From NCBI GenBank assembly GCA_020722685.1, contig DYKH01000035.1:1-43180 (forward strand): a stretch of 43,180 nt of DNA. Reading direction: 5' to 3'. Made by a program: the position numbers and the translations under genes. This DNA comes from Caldithrix sp. (GTDB taxonomy: Bacteria > KSB1 > UBA2214 > DYKH01). The notes beneath the pieces were generated by a model. That model searched no databases. It was not told the DNA's origin and saw nothing but the letters and a program-made list of their open reading frames with translations. Numbering within the stretch: position 1 is the first letter of the stretch; each line of letters opens with the position of its first letter. This document shows positions 7,059 to 16,080 of the stretch, one piece after another.

Positions 7059-8072
7059 ATGATCGATCAGGAACGGATATCAGAGCTACGCCCAGGGTTC
7101 GAGAAAAAGATTTTGAGAAAGGCAAACGTAGTCGGTATGGGTATCGGCTTTAAGGAATCGGCCGGCATCAAGTCGGACGAGTTGGCGTTGGTGGTCCTGG
7201 TGCAAGACAAGCTGCCCATCACATCTTTATCTGCCAAGGACGTTGTGCCAAAAAAAGTTGATGGAGTTAATACGGATGTCATACGGGTTGGCAAGGTGGT
7301 GGCCTATCAAAGCCCTACCAACCGTTTTCGTCCGGCACCACCGGGATGCAGCATCGGGCACTTTTCCATCACCGCCGGAACCTTCGGCGCCGTAGTGCGG
7401 GATGCGACAACGAACGAAATGCTGATTCTTTCCAACAACCATGTGATGGCTAACAGCAACGATGCCAAGACCGGCGATACCATTTTGCAGCCCGGCCCTG
7501 CTGATGGCGGGAAAGCACCTCAAGATCGCATTGCGGATTTGCTACGCTTTGTCAAGATCAACTACAAAAGCGGGGATGGCGGCGACGGAAGCGAGTGTCC
7601 CTTTGCCAACGTGATTTCCAAGATCATGAACGCCATGGCCTCCATTCTTGGCTCGCAAACGCGATTGACGGCCGTCAAGGCCGCAGCAACCAATTTGGTA
7701 GATGCGGCGGTCGCCAAGCCGTGGCAGACTTCGGCCATCGATGAGAACACGCTAAAGATCGGCAAGGTGACAGGCACCGTTCCAGCGACCATTGGTATGG
7801 CGGTGAAGAAAAGCGGAAGGACCACCGGATTGACCCAAGGGACAATTACAGTGATGGACGCTACCATCGACGTGGGATACGGCGGCAGTCGCGTGGCCAC
7901 TTTTGAGCATCAATTGCTCACCAATGACATGTCGGATCCGGGTGATTCCGGGTCGCTGCTGGTTGACGAGCAAAATCGCGCCGTAGGGCTGTTGTTCGCC
8001 GGTTCCGATGAGGTCACGGTCTACAATCCGATTGAGACGGTGCTGCAACTTCTCAATGTAAAATTTGTGTAA
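7059..8072 (+). CDS. Trypsin-like serine protease fold protein (Nal1-like, cytoplasmic)
   Basis: This 337-residue protein has a chymotrypsin-type layout: His in ILSNNHVMA, Asp in LVDAAVAKP and Ser in SDPGDSGSLLV, with GLLFAGSDEV after it, so the triad appears complete. There is a long insert between the His and Asp segments. It starts without a signal peptide (MIDQERISELRPGFEKKI), so it probably acts inside the cell or is non-classical. The start is ATG 7059 because AGGAGG sits nine bases upstream; a longer frame from 6993 lacks this. The nearest known type is the Nal1-like group of putative proteases. The substrate is unknown. It is the only plus-strand gene in the first 34 kb. Confidence 0.8.
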   Translation: MIDQERISELRPGFEKKILRKANVVGMGIGFKESAGIKSDELALVVLVQDKLPITSLSAKDVVPKKVDGVNTDVIRVGKVVAYQSPTNRFRPAPPGCSIGHFSITAGTFGAVVRDATTNEMLILSNNHVMANSNDAKTGDTILQPGPADGGKAPQDRIADLLRFVKINYKSGDGGDGSECPFANVISKIMNAMASILGSQTRLTAVKAAATNLVDAAVAKPWQTSAIDENTLKIGKVTGTVPATIGMAVKKSGRTTGLTQGTITVMDATIDVGYGGSRVATFEHQLLTNDMSDPGDSGSLLVDEQNRAVGLLFAGSDEVTVYNPIETVLQLLNVKFV

Positions 8073-8154
8073 TCGAATTTTCGGCCTTCGAAGACTGCCA
8101 GCTATTTCGGCAAAAGCGCAAGAACCCGGGAGGTCTGATGCAGTCGCCAAATAC

Positions 8155-8185
8155 AAAAGCCCCGCCGCTATACGGCGGGGCTTTT
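8155..8185. terminator. Perfect bidirectional intrinsic terminator
   Basis: AAAAGCCCCGCCG (8155-8167) and CGGCGGGGCTTTT (8173-8185) form a perfect 13-bp stem with loop CTATA. The stem has A-runs or T-runs at its ends in both directions. It lies between the convergent protease-like gene (stop 8072) and the AgmX-type gene (stop 8222), so it can end transcription from both sides. Confidence 0.93.
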
Positions 8186-8221
8186 CTGTGAGAAGGGTGA
8201 TCGCATTTGTTCGGATGACGG

Positions 8222-9511
8222 CTAATCGACCCGGCTGAAGACGAACGGCAAGTTGACAGTGATAGAGCCTTCGGGAATCGGCTCGAATTTGAGCCGGCGA
8301 ATGATGTTCATCAATTCACGAATAAAACTCTCGTTTTCGATGGTGGCCTCGACAACCCCTACCTTGGAGATGGTGCCGTTGGCTTCGATGGTCACGTCCA
8401 TGCTTACTTTGCCGCCCATACTCGGATCGGTTTTCAGGTATTTGTTATAGGCATACATGATTCGCCCTTGTTGCGAGTTGATGATCGCCATCACCGATTC
8501 GGCATTCCGCTGGCCCATGGCAGCTTGCGACCCCCGCATTTGGCTCGGCGGCTGGATATTGACCTGACCTTTCTTCTCCAGAGTCACGCTCTCGATCTTG
8601 CGATCTTCGCCGATCAGTTGATCCACATTACTCAACTCTTCGAACTTGAAATCGTCCAAAACCACTTGATCGTCAGCCTGAAAACCGGAGCCGCCCCCTG
8701 AGCCGCTGCCGTATCCTTGCCCTGATCCACCGAGTCCGCCCCTGCCGTCACCGATACTTCCGCCGCGCTGAAACGGCGTCTGGGCCAGCAATCGATCCAG
8801 ATCATTCAAGGAATCGTCATCGATAAGGAGCGAAGTCCCCTTCTTGGCCGCGTTCTTTTGATTGACCGGGACAATGCGGGCGAGCATGCCCAACACCCCA
8901 ATCTGAGTCATCGTGCCGCCGGCAGGGGGTCTGGCCTGAACTCCGGATGACCTATACGTTTCCGTGATGGAGGGTGGGGGGCCCAGCTCGACATACTTGT
9001 AAACACGCACGGTGCGAGGTTTTTCCGGAGGCGGCTGAAGACTAACCACCAACCAATAGAGCAAGACTAAAGTGAAGTGAAAGGCGCCGGCGATTCCTAG
9101 GGCCCAGGACATGAACTTTTTTCCGGAGCGCTTCAAGTCCGGGGCGCCGTATCCCTCCAACTCGAGGCCCGTTGCCGTGCGACTGGCAGGCCCCGACCGG
9201 GTTATGGCCTCGCGATCCGCCTGCAGGCTCGCCCGCAAAGCCTTGATCTGGGCATCCAGTTTGGCCGTCGCCTCATGCAACTGGCGCAACTGCGAGACAA
9301 TGACTTCCAACTCGATCTTTGTGATTCGGTCGAATTGATAGGATAGGCAATATTGTCGTACCTGCGCGTCTTTTAGTTGTTCGCGCGCTTCTACGAGTTT
9401 ATGCTCCTTAAAGATGCTAAACATTCGATCATACAGCGCCGCATGCAGCGCCACCAGGCGCTGGCGGGTCTTGAGCAGATCTTTAGCATCATTTTTAAAA
9501 TCATCGTGCAT
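8222..9511 (-). CDS. TonB-like AgmX/PglI C-terminal domain protein
   Basis: This 429-residue one-TM envelope protein has these parts in order: a cytoplasmic coiled coil (about 1-105), a basic stretch, one membrane helix (about 134-156), a proline-rich segment (PPPEKPRTVRVYK), a Gly/Ser-rich linker (about 255-275) and a C-terminal domain of about 100 residues. That last domain (INSQQGRIMYAYNKYLK, VSMDVTIEANGTISKVGV) is of the TonB/AgmX-PglI type, which in Myxococcus belongs to trans-envelope motility complexes. TonB-like proteins couple an inner-membrane motor to the outer membrane. ATG 9511 has a GAGGAAAT ribosome binding site. It is the last gene of the envelope cluster. No ExbB/ExbD genes are in this window. 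Confidence 0.82.
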   Translation of the reverse strand: MHDDFKNDAKDLLKTRQRLVALHAALYDRMFSIFKEHKLVEAREQLKDAQVRQYCLSYQFDRITKIELEVIVSQLRQLHEATAKLDAQIKALRASLQADREAITRSGPASRTATGLELEGYGAPDLKRSGKKFMSWALGIAGAFHFTLVLLYWLVVSLQPPPEKPRTVRVYKYVELGPPPSITETYRSSGVQARPPAGGTMTQIGVLGMLARIVPVNQKNAAKKGTSLLIDDDSLNDLDRLLAQTPFQRGGSIGDGRGGLGGSGQGYGSGSGGGSGFQADDQVVLDDFKFEELSNVDQLIGEDRKIESVTLEKKGQVNIQPPSQMRGSQAAMGQRNAESVMAIINSQQGRIMYAYNKYLKTDPSMGGKVSMDVTIEANGTISKVGVVEATIENESFIRELMNIIRRLKFEPIPEGSITVNLPFVFSRVD

Positions 9512-9747
9512 TATTTCCTCAAACTTGTGCTGTGCTTTCTTGTCTCAAGGCCAGCGCATTGATATTTTGACGATGACACAGAAACACGTCTTCCGAAGGC
9601 TGAATTTCGTCAAAATTGGGATTTCCCGTTCAAGCAAAAGTGTGACGCGGCCTGTCAAGCAAGCAAACATTCGTTACCTTGCTTTTCGAACAGAGGGAGA
9701 GATGGCCCTTGGCGTTGAATGACCCGTCCAAAGGCCTCCGAGCTAAT

Positions 9748-10131
9748 CTACCACGGGATATAGTCCTTGCGGCTCTTGGAGGGCTGTTCGGAGCTCTTGG
9801 TCACAATTCTTCCCTTACGTTCCATGGGGCGAAAAATGTCATTCAAGAACTGGCGTTCTATGCGGATGTCGTCGATTTCGGGATTGGTGCCGGGAATAAT
9901 AAAGACGGCTTGCGGCTTTTCCAGCCTACCGATGACTTCGATCTTGTCTAAGAAAAGCTTGATGGTACCGTCATCAATGACCGGAATTTCACCGGGAACA
10001 CTTTTGGTCGTGTCCGATTGGTTCGTCTTGGCTGTTTGCTCCTGCGAGAGGAGAGCTTGGGGCAGAAATGACACCACCAGGCCCAGAAGCGATATGGCTA
10101 TGAGTATTCCTTTTTTCATTAACAAGCTCAC
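9748..10131 (-). CDS. Small exported protein of unknown function
   Basis: I do not recognise this family. The protein has about 127 residues. A Sec signal peptide (MKKGILIAISLLGLVV...) is followed by a polar Gln/Thr/Ser linker and a small domain with DGTIKLFLDKIEVIGRLEKP and PEIDDIRIERQFLNDIF. The GTG start at 10131 overlaps the stop of the upstream TPR gene (GTGA), implying translational coupling. ATG 10119, which gives the MKK start, is an alternative. It lies between a TPR protein and the AgmX-type protein and is probably a periplasmic partner of that complex. The spacer to the next gene (9512-9747) holds no gene. Confidence 0.7.
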   Translation of the reverse strand: MSLLMKKGILIAISLLGLVVSFLPQALLSQEQTAKTNQSDTTKSVPGEIPVIDDGTIKLFLDKIEVIGRLEKPQAVFIIPGTNPEIDDIRIERQFLNDIFRPMERKGRIVTKSSEQPSKSRKDYIPW

Positions 10132-13085
10132 GATTTAGAATTGCCTTGTCCGGTTTCTGAGTTTTGCGAGCCTTCCGAGTCGCTCTTTCGACCCAGCTCA
10201 AGCTCGATCACCAAAACCTGCAAACGCTTTCGGCTTTCCGCAATCCAACTGTTTTCGATATGATTTGCTTCAGCCTGCTCGACGTTGCGTTTGTAAGTCT
10301 CCAGCGCCCGTTCTTTATAAGGCCTCGCCGCTTCCGCCAGCTTTTGTGAGTACAGTCGCAACTCTTCCTCTTTCAAGCCGGAGGGAAGTGGCGATTCCAT
10401 GAAGGCGCGTACAAATTCCTCAAAGGCCATGCCGATTCTGAAGGAAGCGGCGGTGCTCCAATCGGCGATCTGGAATTCCAACGCTCCCTTGTACGCGGTG
10501 AACACCTGCTGGAACTTGGCGACCTTGCGTTTCAAGTTGGTTTCCAAGGGTGGAACGAGGTTCAGTTGCTTGTATTCATCGAACAGAATTTCTCCCACCA
10601 TGAATTGCGCTTGGGCGGCAAAATAGCTGTCTACTTCTTTGCCCTTCGACCGCAATGAGTGATAGGTGGAAACGGTCTTTTGGAATTCGCCCAAGGCATT
10701 TTGTGGTTTGCCGTTTTTATAAGTCAGCTCTGCGCTCTTGAATTGGCATTCCAGCGTTTCGTTTCCCGTCTCAGGATAAGTGGAGACGTAACGGTCATAA
10801 ATTCGCTTGGCGGCGAACCAGTCTTGCAGGTTTTCATAGCATACGGCGGCGTTTTTCATCGACCGCATGGCAAATTGCGACTGGGGAAAGTTGTCCAATA
10901 TCAGCAGATAATCTGCGGCCGCCAAACTCCACTCCTCATTGCTCTCACGAATACTGGCGGCGCGGTAGAGGGCTTCATCGGCAAGCTGGGAGCTCTTGAG
11001 CGTCTTGCCGAGACTCTCAAACGTCAAGGCTGCCTGCTGCAGGTCGCCCACTTTTTGAAATTGCATTCCGGCGCCGAAGAGGGCGCGTTCGCGAAACTGC
11101 GGATCCTCGGAGCTTTGGGCGATGGTGTTGAGCAGATTCGCAGCGTCCGCGGTCTTGCCTTCATTGCTCAGTTTTTCGGCGATTTTGAATTTCGAGGTAA
11201 CCATCAGCTTTTTGGCTTTTTCTAGATAGCTCGCGGAATCCGGGAAATTGTTCACCAAGGTGCTGAACCAAGCATCTGCCTGCTCATAATAGCCGCCGTC
11301 AAAGTAGCATTGTCCGGCGTTCATGATGGACGCTAGGTGATAAGGCTTGTCTGTTCCAAGCTCGGCGACTTTCTTGTAAACTTTGACCGCCGGCAAGTAA
11401 GCGTGAAGCTCGTGCAAAGTTTCACCGAATTTCATGAGTACCTGATCGAACCATTTGCTGCTGGTAAACAGGCGGACAAAATCATTGCAAGCCCGCAGTA
11501 GGTCAACCTCCGACTGCCGGCCGACTCTGACAGTCAAAATCTCACCTGAACCCAAGAATTCGTCGATATAGATGGTGACGCTGTCCATGGGTTGGTCGAT
11601 ACCGGTGAGCTGATAATAGCAGAGGATGCGATTGTAAGCGGCTTCTTCACGGTAGCGGGAGGTATCGTACTTGACGACCACATCATTGTAGCTCTTGGCA
11701 GCGCTGGCGAAGTCTCCTGCGCCGTAGTAAGATTCCGCCAAAAGGTAATGGATGCGAGCGGCATCCTCCGCATTGGGAAACTTTTGTAGATACTGCTGAT
11801 ATTTGTCTACCGCCAGCAAATAGTCGCGAGCTCGCTCGTTTTTTTGCGCTTCGGCCTGGTAATGGGTGCCCAAATAGACGAGCGATTCACGCGCCATGTC
11901 GTTGGATTTCTTGTTCAGCTCACCTTCGGTATAGTGCGCCTGCCAAAGACTGCCGGGGCCGAATTTCTCGACGATCTGCTCTCTCGCCTTATTGGCAGCC
12001 TCGGTGTTGCCGTCCAACTCATAATTGTGTACGATCAACTGATAAATATCCGGTGCATCCTCATAAAAAGGATAGATGCTCAATAGCGTTTCATAGGTTT
12101 GAATGGCTTCAGGATAATAGTTACGTTTCTGATAAATCTCACCCATTTTGATCAGAATGGGGAGTGCATAGTCCTTTTCTTTTCGCGGCTCGATGAATTC
12201 CCGGGCGGCTGATGGGCCGCCAAATTCCGTGAAGCAGCTCGCAATGTATTGAATGGATTCGGAGCGCAAATCTGCCTTGCTCTTACCCATGATCTTGGAA
12301 TCGGTCTTTTCCATCATCGACACGTCTTCGATCAAATAGACAAAAGTGCTGATGGAGTTGCCATAGTCGTTCAGATTATAGTACGACCAGCCCAGCTTGT
12401 AGAGTGCCATGTCGAAGTAGGGATTGTCCCATTTGCCGATCAAAAAACGGTAGTGAGTGATGGCATCCGCGTACTCACGACGGTCAAAATAATATTCGCC
12501 GATGCGAAAATGCGATTCCAAATTAATGGAAGACTGGGGATAGTTTTGGATGACGTCGTCAAAATAGCTTTTAGCTTTACTGCGATTGCCTTCTTGCAGA
12601 TAAGCCATGGCCAAGGTGTACAGGATTTTGTCTTTGAAAGCAATATTCGGATAGTCATTCAGCAGCTTGTAGCAGTAGTCGATGGTTTCGGCAAAACTGA
12701 TTCTGGGCATAATCGGCTCGACGGTGAGCTCGCCGCGATCGAATTTCTCCAGCTCTTTTTCATAAGCGCTCATCTGTTGCTGGAATTGCAGATTTGATTT
12801 TTGTGCATGCAGCTCGGCAAGCTGAAACATGACCGTGGCGGCGAACTCGCCATGCGGATATTTGGCGAGCAAATCCTGGTGCTGCTCGATTATTTTGTTG
12901 AGTTTGGTCAAATTGCCGCCGGCGTCTTGCAAAACGGCCGAAACAAAGGTGCTTTGTTGCGCCAAACCCAATCCCATGAATGCCATGAAGGTGAGATAGA
13001 CCAGTAGGCAATATTCTGGACTGCGGCACAACGGGACCGAGACAAAAGACCCCCGAGAGCGGAGTTTTCTGGGAATGCTTAACAT
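10128..13085 (-). CDS. Large exported TPR-repeat protein
   Basis: This 985-residue protein has an N-terminal export signal (LLVYLTFMAFMGLGLAQQ, about residues 27-45) and then helical repeats along nearly its whole length. Many have the TPR pattern with Y/F-x-A-I/L turns, for example AKSYFDDVIQNYPQSS, ADAITHYRFLI, AIQTYETLLSIYPF and ADAWFSTLVNNFPDS. TPR superhelices bind partner proteins, so it is likely a periplasmic scaffold. It resembles YbgF/BamD-like and Myxococcus AglT/PglI-type TPR proteins in character, but no specific orthologue is claimed. Its stop overlaps the next gene by four bases, and the gene above ends 19 bases upstream of its start, so it lies inside an operon. Confidence 0.82.
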   Translation of the reverse strand: MLSIPRKLRSRGSFVSVPLCRSPEYCLLVYLTFMAFMGLGLAQQSTFVSAVLQDAGGNLTKLNKIIEQHQDLLAKYPHGEFAATVMFQLAELHAQKSNLQFQQQMSAYEKELEKFDRGELTVEPIMPRISFAETIDYCYKLLNDYPNIAFKDKILYTLAMAYLQEGNRSKAKSYFDDVIQNYPQSSINLESHFRIGEYYFDRREYADAITHYRFLIGKWDNPYFDMALYKLGWSYYNLNDYGNSISTFVYLIEDVSMMEKTDSKIMGKSKADLRSESIQYIASCFTEFGGPSAAREFIEPRKEKDYALPILIKMGEIYQKRNYYPEAIQTYETLLSIYPFYEDAPDIYQLIVHNYELDGNTEAANKAREQIVEKFGPGSLWQAHYTEGELNKKSNDMARESLVYLGTHYQAEAQKNERARDYLLAVDKYQQYLQKFPNAEDAARIHYLLAESYYGAGDFASAAKSYNDVVVKYDTSRYREEAAYNRILCYYQLTGIDQPMDSVTIYIDEFLGSGEILTVRVGRQSEVDLLRACNDFVRLFTSSKWFDQVLMKFGETLHELHAYLPAVKVYKKVAELGTDKPYHLASIMNAGQCYFDGGYYEQADAWFSTLVNNFPDSASYLEKAKKLMVTSKFKIAEKLSNEGKTADAANLLNTIAQSSEDPQFRERALFGAGMQFQKVGDLQQAALTFESLGKTLKSSQLADEALYRAASIRESNEEWSLAAADYLLILDNFPQSQFAMRSMKNAAVCYENLQDWFAAKRIYDRYVSTYPETGNETLECQFKSAELTYKNGKPQNALGEFQKTVSTYHSLRSKGKEVDSYFAAQAQFMVGEILFDEYKQLNLVPPLETNLKRKVAKFQQVFTAYKGALEFQIADWSTAASFRIGMAFEEFVRAFMESPLPSGLKEEELRLYSQKLAEAARPYKERALETYKRNVEQAEANHIENSWIAESRKRLQVLVIELELGRKSDSEGSQNSETGQGNSKS

Positions 13086-13103
13086 GCCTGTACCAACTTG
13101 AAG

Positions 13104-14498
13104 CTATTGCATTTGCTTAAGGAATAAAGCACGGGACTTGCCATATTCTGCATAGGCTTTCCAGTCCCGCCGATCTTCCTTCAAAGTTGCCAAATTGCGC
13201 AGCTGATTCATCTGCGCGGAAAGGACGTCAAAAGTCTGCCTTTCTTCTTGAATCCTTTTTAGCAGGGCCCCGCGAACCTCGGCAAGCCTTTCCTTCTCTT
13301 GCCGGACCGCTGCCGGCAGACTGTTCTCATGATTGATGGGCAGTAAATCCAGCAGCTTTGTTTCCAATACCAACAAATCCAACCGAATCTTTTCGATCTT
13401 TGTGCTTTCCGCAGCCAGGCTTTGATTGACTTCTCGAAGGATGGCCGGAACTACGTCTCGGTCGGGAGAAACCGCGATCAAGTGCTCATATACTTTCAAA
13501 GCCTGATCGAAAAGCCCGAGCTTTAGATAGCAGCGGCCAAGGAGAAAAAAGGCTTCTTCATTGGATTCGTTTTCCGGAAAGCGGTTGATTAAGGTGGTCA
13601 GCGGCGCAATGGCTTCGGCGTAATTATCTAATCTGGTGGCGGCCCATCCGGCGGCTAGGAGTGCGTCCGCATAGTGATCGTGGTTTGAGGTGACAGCGCG
13701 AAATTCGCTGAGCGCTTGTTTGTAGTATTTCAACTCATAATACAAATAGCCAAGAGTCAAATGGGTCTCATTTATCACCTTTCGCCGCTCATCGCTCATG
13801 ACGGGAAGACGGCAGATGTCGCGAAAGGTGTTGATGGCCTTGCGCACGCTTTTCATGCGCAGCATTGATTGACCGACGGCGTACATTCCATAGTCGTAAT
13901 AGGGACTTTTGTCGCTGATTTTGGTAAGGATTTGGATAGCACTTGGATAATCTTTCAGCTTATAGTAGCTCAATCCGGCAAAATATTCCGAGGCGTCCAA
14001 GATGTCTTCGCTGGGGTTGCCGCGACTGATGGCGCCATAGAATTCGAGGCAACGGGGGAAATTTTCATTGTCGTATTCCAGCCGCTGCAAGCCGAGCAGC
14101 GCACGCGGTAAGAAAGGGCTGCGAATATACTTGGTCACCAGGTGCTTATACAGCCTGGCGGCTCCATCCTCCAGCCCCAGCTCGTAGAGGCAATCGCCGA
14201 GGGTGAAGACGACCTCGTCAATCCTGAAATAGTTCGGATTGAAATCCATCTGTATGATAAGATCTCTGGCGCAGCCCCAATAATCGCCTTGCTCGAATAG
14301 CCGTTGTGCCTCATAGAACAGCTTGTCCGAAGCCCTTTCAAGCTCTTCGGCGGCCATCCTTTGCGCGCGAGTGGATTTTGCCGCGTCGCGCTGCGCGCTG
14401 GCGTCATTCGGAGCAGCAAAAAATGTGAGCACGAGACCGGCAAGCAGCGCCATAGAACCGGTTATCGCTCTGTTTAGTTTATCGGCGGCAGTCTTCAT
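13104..14498 (-). CDS. Exported TPR-repeat protein
   Basis: With the start at ATG 14498 the protein has 464 residues and a clear signal peptide (ITGSMALLAGLVLTFFAAP, cleavage near ASAQ). A TTG at 14528 would add 10 residues before it. TPR-like helical repeats cover about residues 45-360 (FEQGDYWGCARDLI, ALSEFRAVTSNHDHYADAL, EEAFFLLGRCYLKLGLFDQ). A charged coiled coil forms the last 100 residues (EKERLAEVRGALLKRIQEER). It is probably periplasmic and, next to the 985-residue TPR protein, likely part of the same complex. The specific role is unknown. No strong ribosome binding site is visible at either start. Confidence 0.8.
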   Translation of the reverse strand: MKTAADKLNRAITGSMALLAGLVLTFFAAPNDASAQRDAAKSTRAQRMAAEELERASDKLFYEAQRLFEQGDYWGCARDLIIQMDFNPNYFRIDEVVFTLGDCLYELGLEDGAARLYKHLVTKYIRSPFLPRALLGLQRLEYDNENFPRCLEFYGAISRGNPSEDILDASEYFAGLSYYKLKDYPSAIQILTKISDKSPYYDYGMYAVGQSMLRMKSVRKAINTFRDICRLPVMSDERRKVINETHLTLGYLYYELKYYKQALSEFRAVTSNHDHYADALLAAGWAATRLDNYAEAIAPLTTLINRFPENESNEEAFFLLGRCYLKLGLFDQALKVYEHLIAVSPDRDVVPAILREVNQSLAAESTKIEKIRLDLLVLETKLLDLLPINHENSLPAAVRQEKERLAEVRGALLKRIQEERQTFDVLSAQMNQLRNLATLKEDRRDWKAYAEYGKSRALFLKQMQ

Positions 14499-14603
14499 GG
14501 TCAATGGGCGATCTGTTGTGAATTCCAATCAGAATGGTGTGTAATGGATGAAAAGGGTCAGTGGGCTTGAGCGCCTGTCCGAGAGTGGCACGAAAGCTCA
14601 GGC

Positions 14604-15650
14604 TCAAGGCTCTTTTTGGCGTTCCTTGTCAAGATTCCTTTTCATCTCCTCTAACTCTTTGGCGGCTTTTTCTCTCTTTTCGCGGATGGCGTCCAGCTTT
14701 TTTTGCTCTTCCTGTCGCTGGCGTCTGGCCAATTTTTCCTCCGCTGTCAAATAACGGAACAAGGTCATTTGATAAGTCGCGCCGACAATAACCTTCCAAT
14801 CGGCATAGTCTTTTAGGAACGGATTGCCGGCCAGCAAGGCATCACTGGGTGCCCGGTCGCCTAGCTCGAGATCGCCGGCTATATCAACGATCAGATGCCA
14901 GGGCCCGAGGAACCTAAATCCTTGGGTGAATCGCAGGAGGTTCTGGCTGAAGGCAACCTGATCCGAATTGTTGATGAAAACCTCGCCGCTAAACTCGGAG
15001 TAGACCACGGACGAGCGAATAGGGAATTTGAGACCAAATCCGCCGATCAGTTGATCTTTCTTATCCTGGAAAAACCGATCTTGCCAGTCAAGGTCGCGAT
15101 AACCGACATTGATGAATATCTTCAGCGGTATGTTTGCCGCAGCCGCTTTGAAATCCAGAGTGGTAATTCCGACCAATCCCCAACTGTTCTTGTCGACGCT
15201 GAACGGCTCGAAGCGGACATTATGCGATGGCGCCGTGGGAAAAGTCGCAAATCCCAACAGGCCAAGCTGGAGTAAACCTTTCTTTCGCGGCAGGTGGTAT
15301 TTGATCCCAACCTTAGTATCGCCGATGGGCCCCCAAATATGGTGTTGGTCGTCTTGATAGGGCACCACCTGCGCGAGTAGCTCGAAGGATTGCGAGAGGC
15401 CGAGCGTAAAACCGACGTTTAGAGTATGGTCCTCGGCAAATCCGATTTCTTCGCCGTTCTTGCCTTCCGATTTTTTCGCGTACGCCAAATAGGACGGGTT
15501 GATGTAAAACAGGCCTGGGTACACCGACTCTGAGTCAAATAGGCGGAGCAAACCCTTGGCACCGCTCATCGTTACTTGTGCATGGCAGGGTATGACAACG
15601 GAAATAACCAGAATGGTAGCTACGATTGCAAGAAGATTCTTGAGATTCAA
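14604..15650 (-). CDS. Exported probable outer-membrane beta-barrel with coiled-coil tail
   Basis: The 348-residue protein starts with a signal peptide (LLAIVATILVISVVIPCHAQ). It then has about 270 residues of alternating polar/hydrophobic beta-strand-like segments rich in aromatic ends (TLNVGFTLGLSQSFELLAQV, TKVGIKYHLP, LKIFINVGYRDLDW). This is typical of outer-membrane barrels, although no named family is recognised. The last 45 residues are highly charged and helical (EEKLARRQRQEEQKK onwards), forming a probable periplasmic coiled coil. It is the first gene of the cluster with the two TPR proteins and the AgmX-type protein, and the 105-base gap to the next gene holds nothing else. Confidence 0.7.
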   Translation of the reverse strand: MNLKNLLAIVATILVISVVIPCHAQVTMSGAKGLLRLFDSESVYPGLFYINPSYLAYAKKSEGKNGEEIGFAEDHTLNVGFTLGLSQSFELLAQVVPYQDDQHHIWGPIGDTKVGIKYHLPRKKGLLQLGLLGFATFPTAPSHNVRFEPFSVDKNSWGLVGITTLDFKAAAANIPLKIFINVGYRDLDWQDRFFQDKKDQLIGGFGLKFPIRSSVVYSEFSGEVFINNSDQVAFSQNLLRFTQGFRFLGPWHLIVDIAGDLELGDRAPSDALLAGNPFLKDYADWKVIVGATYQMTLFRYLTAEEKLARRQRQEEQKKLDAIREKREKAAKELEEMKRNLDKERQKEP

Positions 15651-15821
15651 TTCAATATGTCTCCCATCGTAATTAGAATGTAAGCAAATTTTTGCCCGAC
15701 GCGCTTCCTGGAAAGTAACTCAATGGAAGGTAGCCCTCCATCATCTCATCCACAACCCTGAGGTATTGTTTGCCCAAAGCTCAAAAGGGATTGAATTCGA
15801 CTTCTCCCTCTTAACGCGTCC

Positions 15822-15850
15822 AATATAAAACTCTGTCCCAACAATTGCAA
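15822..15850 (-). promoter_or_regulatory. Candidate sigma-70 promoter of envelope operon, in a 430-bp gene-free spacer
   Basis: On the minus strand TTGCAA and TATATT are separated by exactly 17 bases, about 170 bases upstream of the barrel-protein start. The -10 box matches five of six consensus bases. The spacer 15651-16080 has no gene. It also holds a hairpin with arms TTTGCTCA (16010-16017) and TGAGCAAA (16036-16043) shortly after the VWA stop, without a T-run. Together these suggest that the envelope operon begins here. Confidence 0.45.
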
Positions 15851-16080
15851 CACTTTTTTACAATGCAGCGATTCAGCATATTACTATATGCGCGAGCAGG
15901 TTCTTTTGCGTAAGTAGACCGTTACTTGGAAATATTCCGGCTACGGCCAAGCAGCCGACTTTTGTCCATCCTTTGGGATAGTCAATATCACGCCGCATCC
16001 TTGGTTGCTTTTGCTCACCTGACCTTGTTCGGACCTGAGCAAAGGTCTCCACTTGCTATAGGATCGTCCACGCTATAGAA

